This document shows, one piece after another, positions 5,516 to 6,583 of a stretch of DNA of 6,583 bases (position 1 is its first letter; every line of letters begins with the position of its first letter). Position numbers and translations under genes: made by a program. The notes beneath the pieces are model-generated. The model was not told where the DNA came from. It was given only the letters and a program-made list of their open reading frames with translations, and did no database searches. The DNA comes from JBMNKL01 sp050261495. Its GTDB lineage: Bacteria > Bacillota > Clostridia > Acetivibrionales > DTU013. The stretch spans positions 1-6,583 of the forward strand of contig JBLNDI010000017.1 in the NCBI GenBank assembly GCA_050261495.1. The letters run 5' to 3'.

Positions 5516-6583
5516 TCATATGCAAAATACCGAATATAACGGTACTGACTTTATTCCGTTTTCAAAGCCGAAATTCTTTGAAGAAATCCTTATCGAGTAC
5601 CTGGGTTTGTATTTTGCGACATATTGGTTCAAGCTCTTGGAACGCACATTATCGCAGGACTTTACTTCAACCGGCAGTATATCGCCTTGTTTATCCTGTA
5701 TAATAAAATCCACTTCCGCTTTGCCTTGGGATTCCCAATAGTAGGGGACATACCCGTTCATAACCAGGGATGCGGCGACATAGTTTTCCGCCAACGCCCC
5801 CTTGAACCCTTCAAATGCCGGAATGTCAACAAGCACGGCATTTGTAGGTATGCCAAACTTTGAACAAAGCAGCCCGGTGTCGATCATATATACCTTGAAT
5901 GTCGAATTATCCGTGTATGCGGATAACGGCAGTTTACCCTCGTTTACCTTGTGGCATTTTATTATTACTCCCGATGCTTTAAGCCAGTCAATCGGCGTTT
6001 CATATTCATAAGCCCTGGCTCCCGTTTTAATAACTTTATACTGGAATTTACGATTTTCTTTTGCAAGCTGTGCCGGGATGCTGTTGAAGACAGCTATTAT
6101 TTTTGTGGTTTCGTTTGGGGAGGCATACTTTGCCATATCCGCGATATAGGCGTCATTTATGTTCTTCTGGGCCGCCAACACAAAATCAAAGTCCTTCTTG
6201 TCCAGGTATTCCAGGACGGCGTACGGCATTCCCCCGGTCAATATATATGCTTTATATAAATCCATGGCAGTTTCATGTATAGACAAAGGCTCATTTGCTT
6301 CAAAGGAATCTCTTATTAGTTCCGCCAGCTGTTCTTTGCCGTTTGCCCACAGGAATTCTTCAAAATCTAAAGGATAGAGAGTTATTATACTAACTTTCCC
6401 TACAGGGAAAGAATACTTCTGCCTGTTTACAGCTACTCCCAGCAGGCTGCCGGCTGCTATAATGTGATATTCGGGCGCATTTTCACAAAAATACTTAAGA
6501 GAAGTCAATGCCCGCTCGCATGCTTGTATTTCATCAAAAATTATGAGCGTATCATTTTTTAATATTGATATGCCCGATTTCGC
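5516..6583 (-). CDS. AAA_14/DUF4143 ATPase, N-terminus beyond window edge
   Basis: The visible 355 residues belong to a family of P-loop ATPases with a C-terminal DUF4143 domain. The frame stays open to the last base: the first visible residues, AKSGISILKNDTLIIFDEIQ, include the Walker B motif (LIIFDEIQ). The Walker A motif and start codon therefore lie to the right of the window, and the TTG at 6506-6508 is not the real start. Next come the sensor-like HIIAAGSLLGV, then LYPLDFEEFLW, characteristic of the family, and ILTGGMPYAV. The C-terminal part contains AEVDFII and LPVEVKS, a PD-(D/E)xK-like nuclease core. Biological role is generally unknown; such genes are scattered and often strain-specific in anaerobes and archaea. 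No partner gene is visible, and the downstream GH2 gene seems to have its own promoter. Confidence 0.9.
   Translation of the reverse strand, partial: AKSGISILKNDTLIIFDEIQACERALTSLKYFCENAPEYHIIAAGSLLGVAVNRQKYSFPVGKVSIITLYPLDFEEFLWANGKEQLAELIRDSFEANEPLSIHETAMDLYKAYILTGGMPYAVLEYLDKKDFDFVLAAQKNINDAYIADMAKYASPNETTKIIAVFNSIPAQLAKENRKFQYKVIKTGARAYEYETPIDWLKASGVIIKCHKVNEGKLPLSAYTDNSTFKVYMIDTGLLCSKFGIPTNAVLVDIPAFEGFKGALAENYVAASLVMNGYVPYYWESQGKAEVDFIIQDKQGDILPVEVKSCDNVRSKSLNQYVAKYKPRYSIRISSKNFGFENGIKSVPLYSVFCI

Noticed and set aside
4980..5741. A 253-codon plus-strand frame spanning the GH2 start and the ATPase end
   Set aside because: It runs antisense across two real genes and their intergenic promoter, with no recognisable product.
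1..6583. A single six-gene operon or a novel multi-gene defence system
   Set aside because: The genes are co-oriented, but gaps of 100-215 bases contain separate promoter candidates, and the functions (export, acetylation, RNA ligation, glycosidase, ATPase) do not form a recognisable pathway. The RtcB and DUF4143 genes alone are not evidence of a defence island.

Overview
The window looks like chromosomal DNA of a Gram-positive anaerobe, most likely a member of Clostridia (Bacillota). This rests on the moderate G+C, the strong GGAGG-type ribosome binding sites, sigma-A-like promoters, an AzlC/AzlD pair with the compact clostridial layout, and an RtcB of the short 'SAPHGAGR' type. It is an inference from gene style; no phylogenetic marker is present.

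All six convincing genes lie on the minus strand, so in transcription order they run from right to left. (1) 5516-6583: an AAA-type ATPase of the AAA_14/DUF4143 class, cut by the right edge of the window. (2) 3636-5414: a glycoside hydrolase family 2 enzyme with the beta-glucuronidase NxK signature, with its own likely promoter and a palindrome just downstream of the predicted start point. (3) 2334-3527: an RNA ligase of the RtcB family, behind a leader with a perfect 8-bp hairpin. (4, 5) 1437-2129 and 1108-1440: azlC and azlD, translationally coupled by an ATGA overlap, encoding a branched-chain amino acid exporter, behind a promoter with a perfect -10 box and an overlapping palindrome. (6) 386-892: a GNAT acetyltransferase resembling spermidine/spermine acetyltransferases, with its own promoter and a leader of about 130 bases.

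The left edge (30-104) carries four copies of TGTCCGGAT spaced 21, 22 and 23 bases apart. This resembles the multiple transposase-binding repeats at the end of an IS21-type element. No transposase follows, so it may be a solitary or decayed end. The 280 bases between it and the acetyltransferase hold only a weak, unrecognised reading frame.

The genes look like separate small transcription units that happen to be co-oriented: amino acid export, polyamine-type acetylation, RNA repair, glycoside breakdown and an orphan ATPase. I see no convincing evidence for a new multi-gene system. The points most worth following up are the loop-less beta-glucuronidase with its promoter/palindrome, the divergent RtcB without its usual partners, the two intergenic palindromes and the orphan IS-like end.
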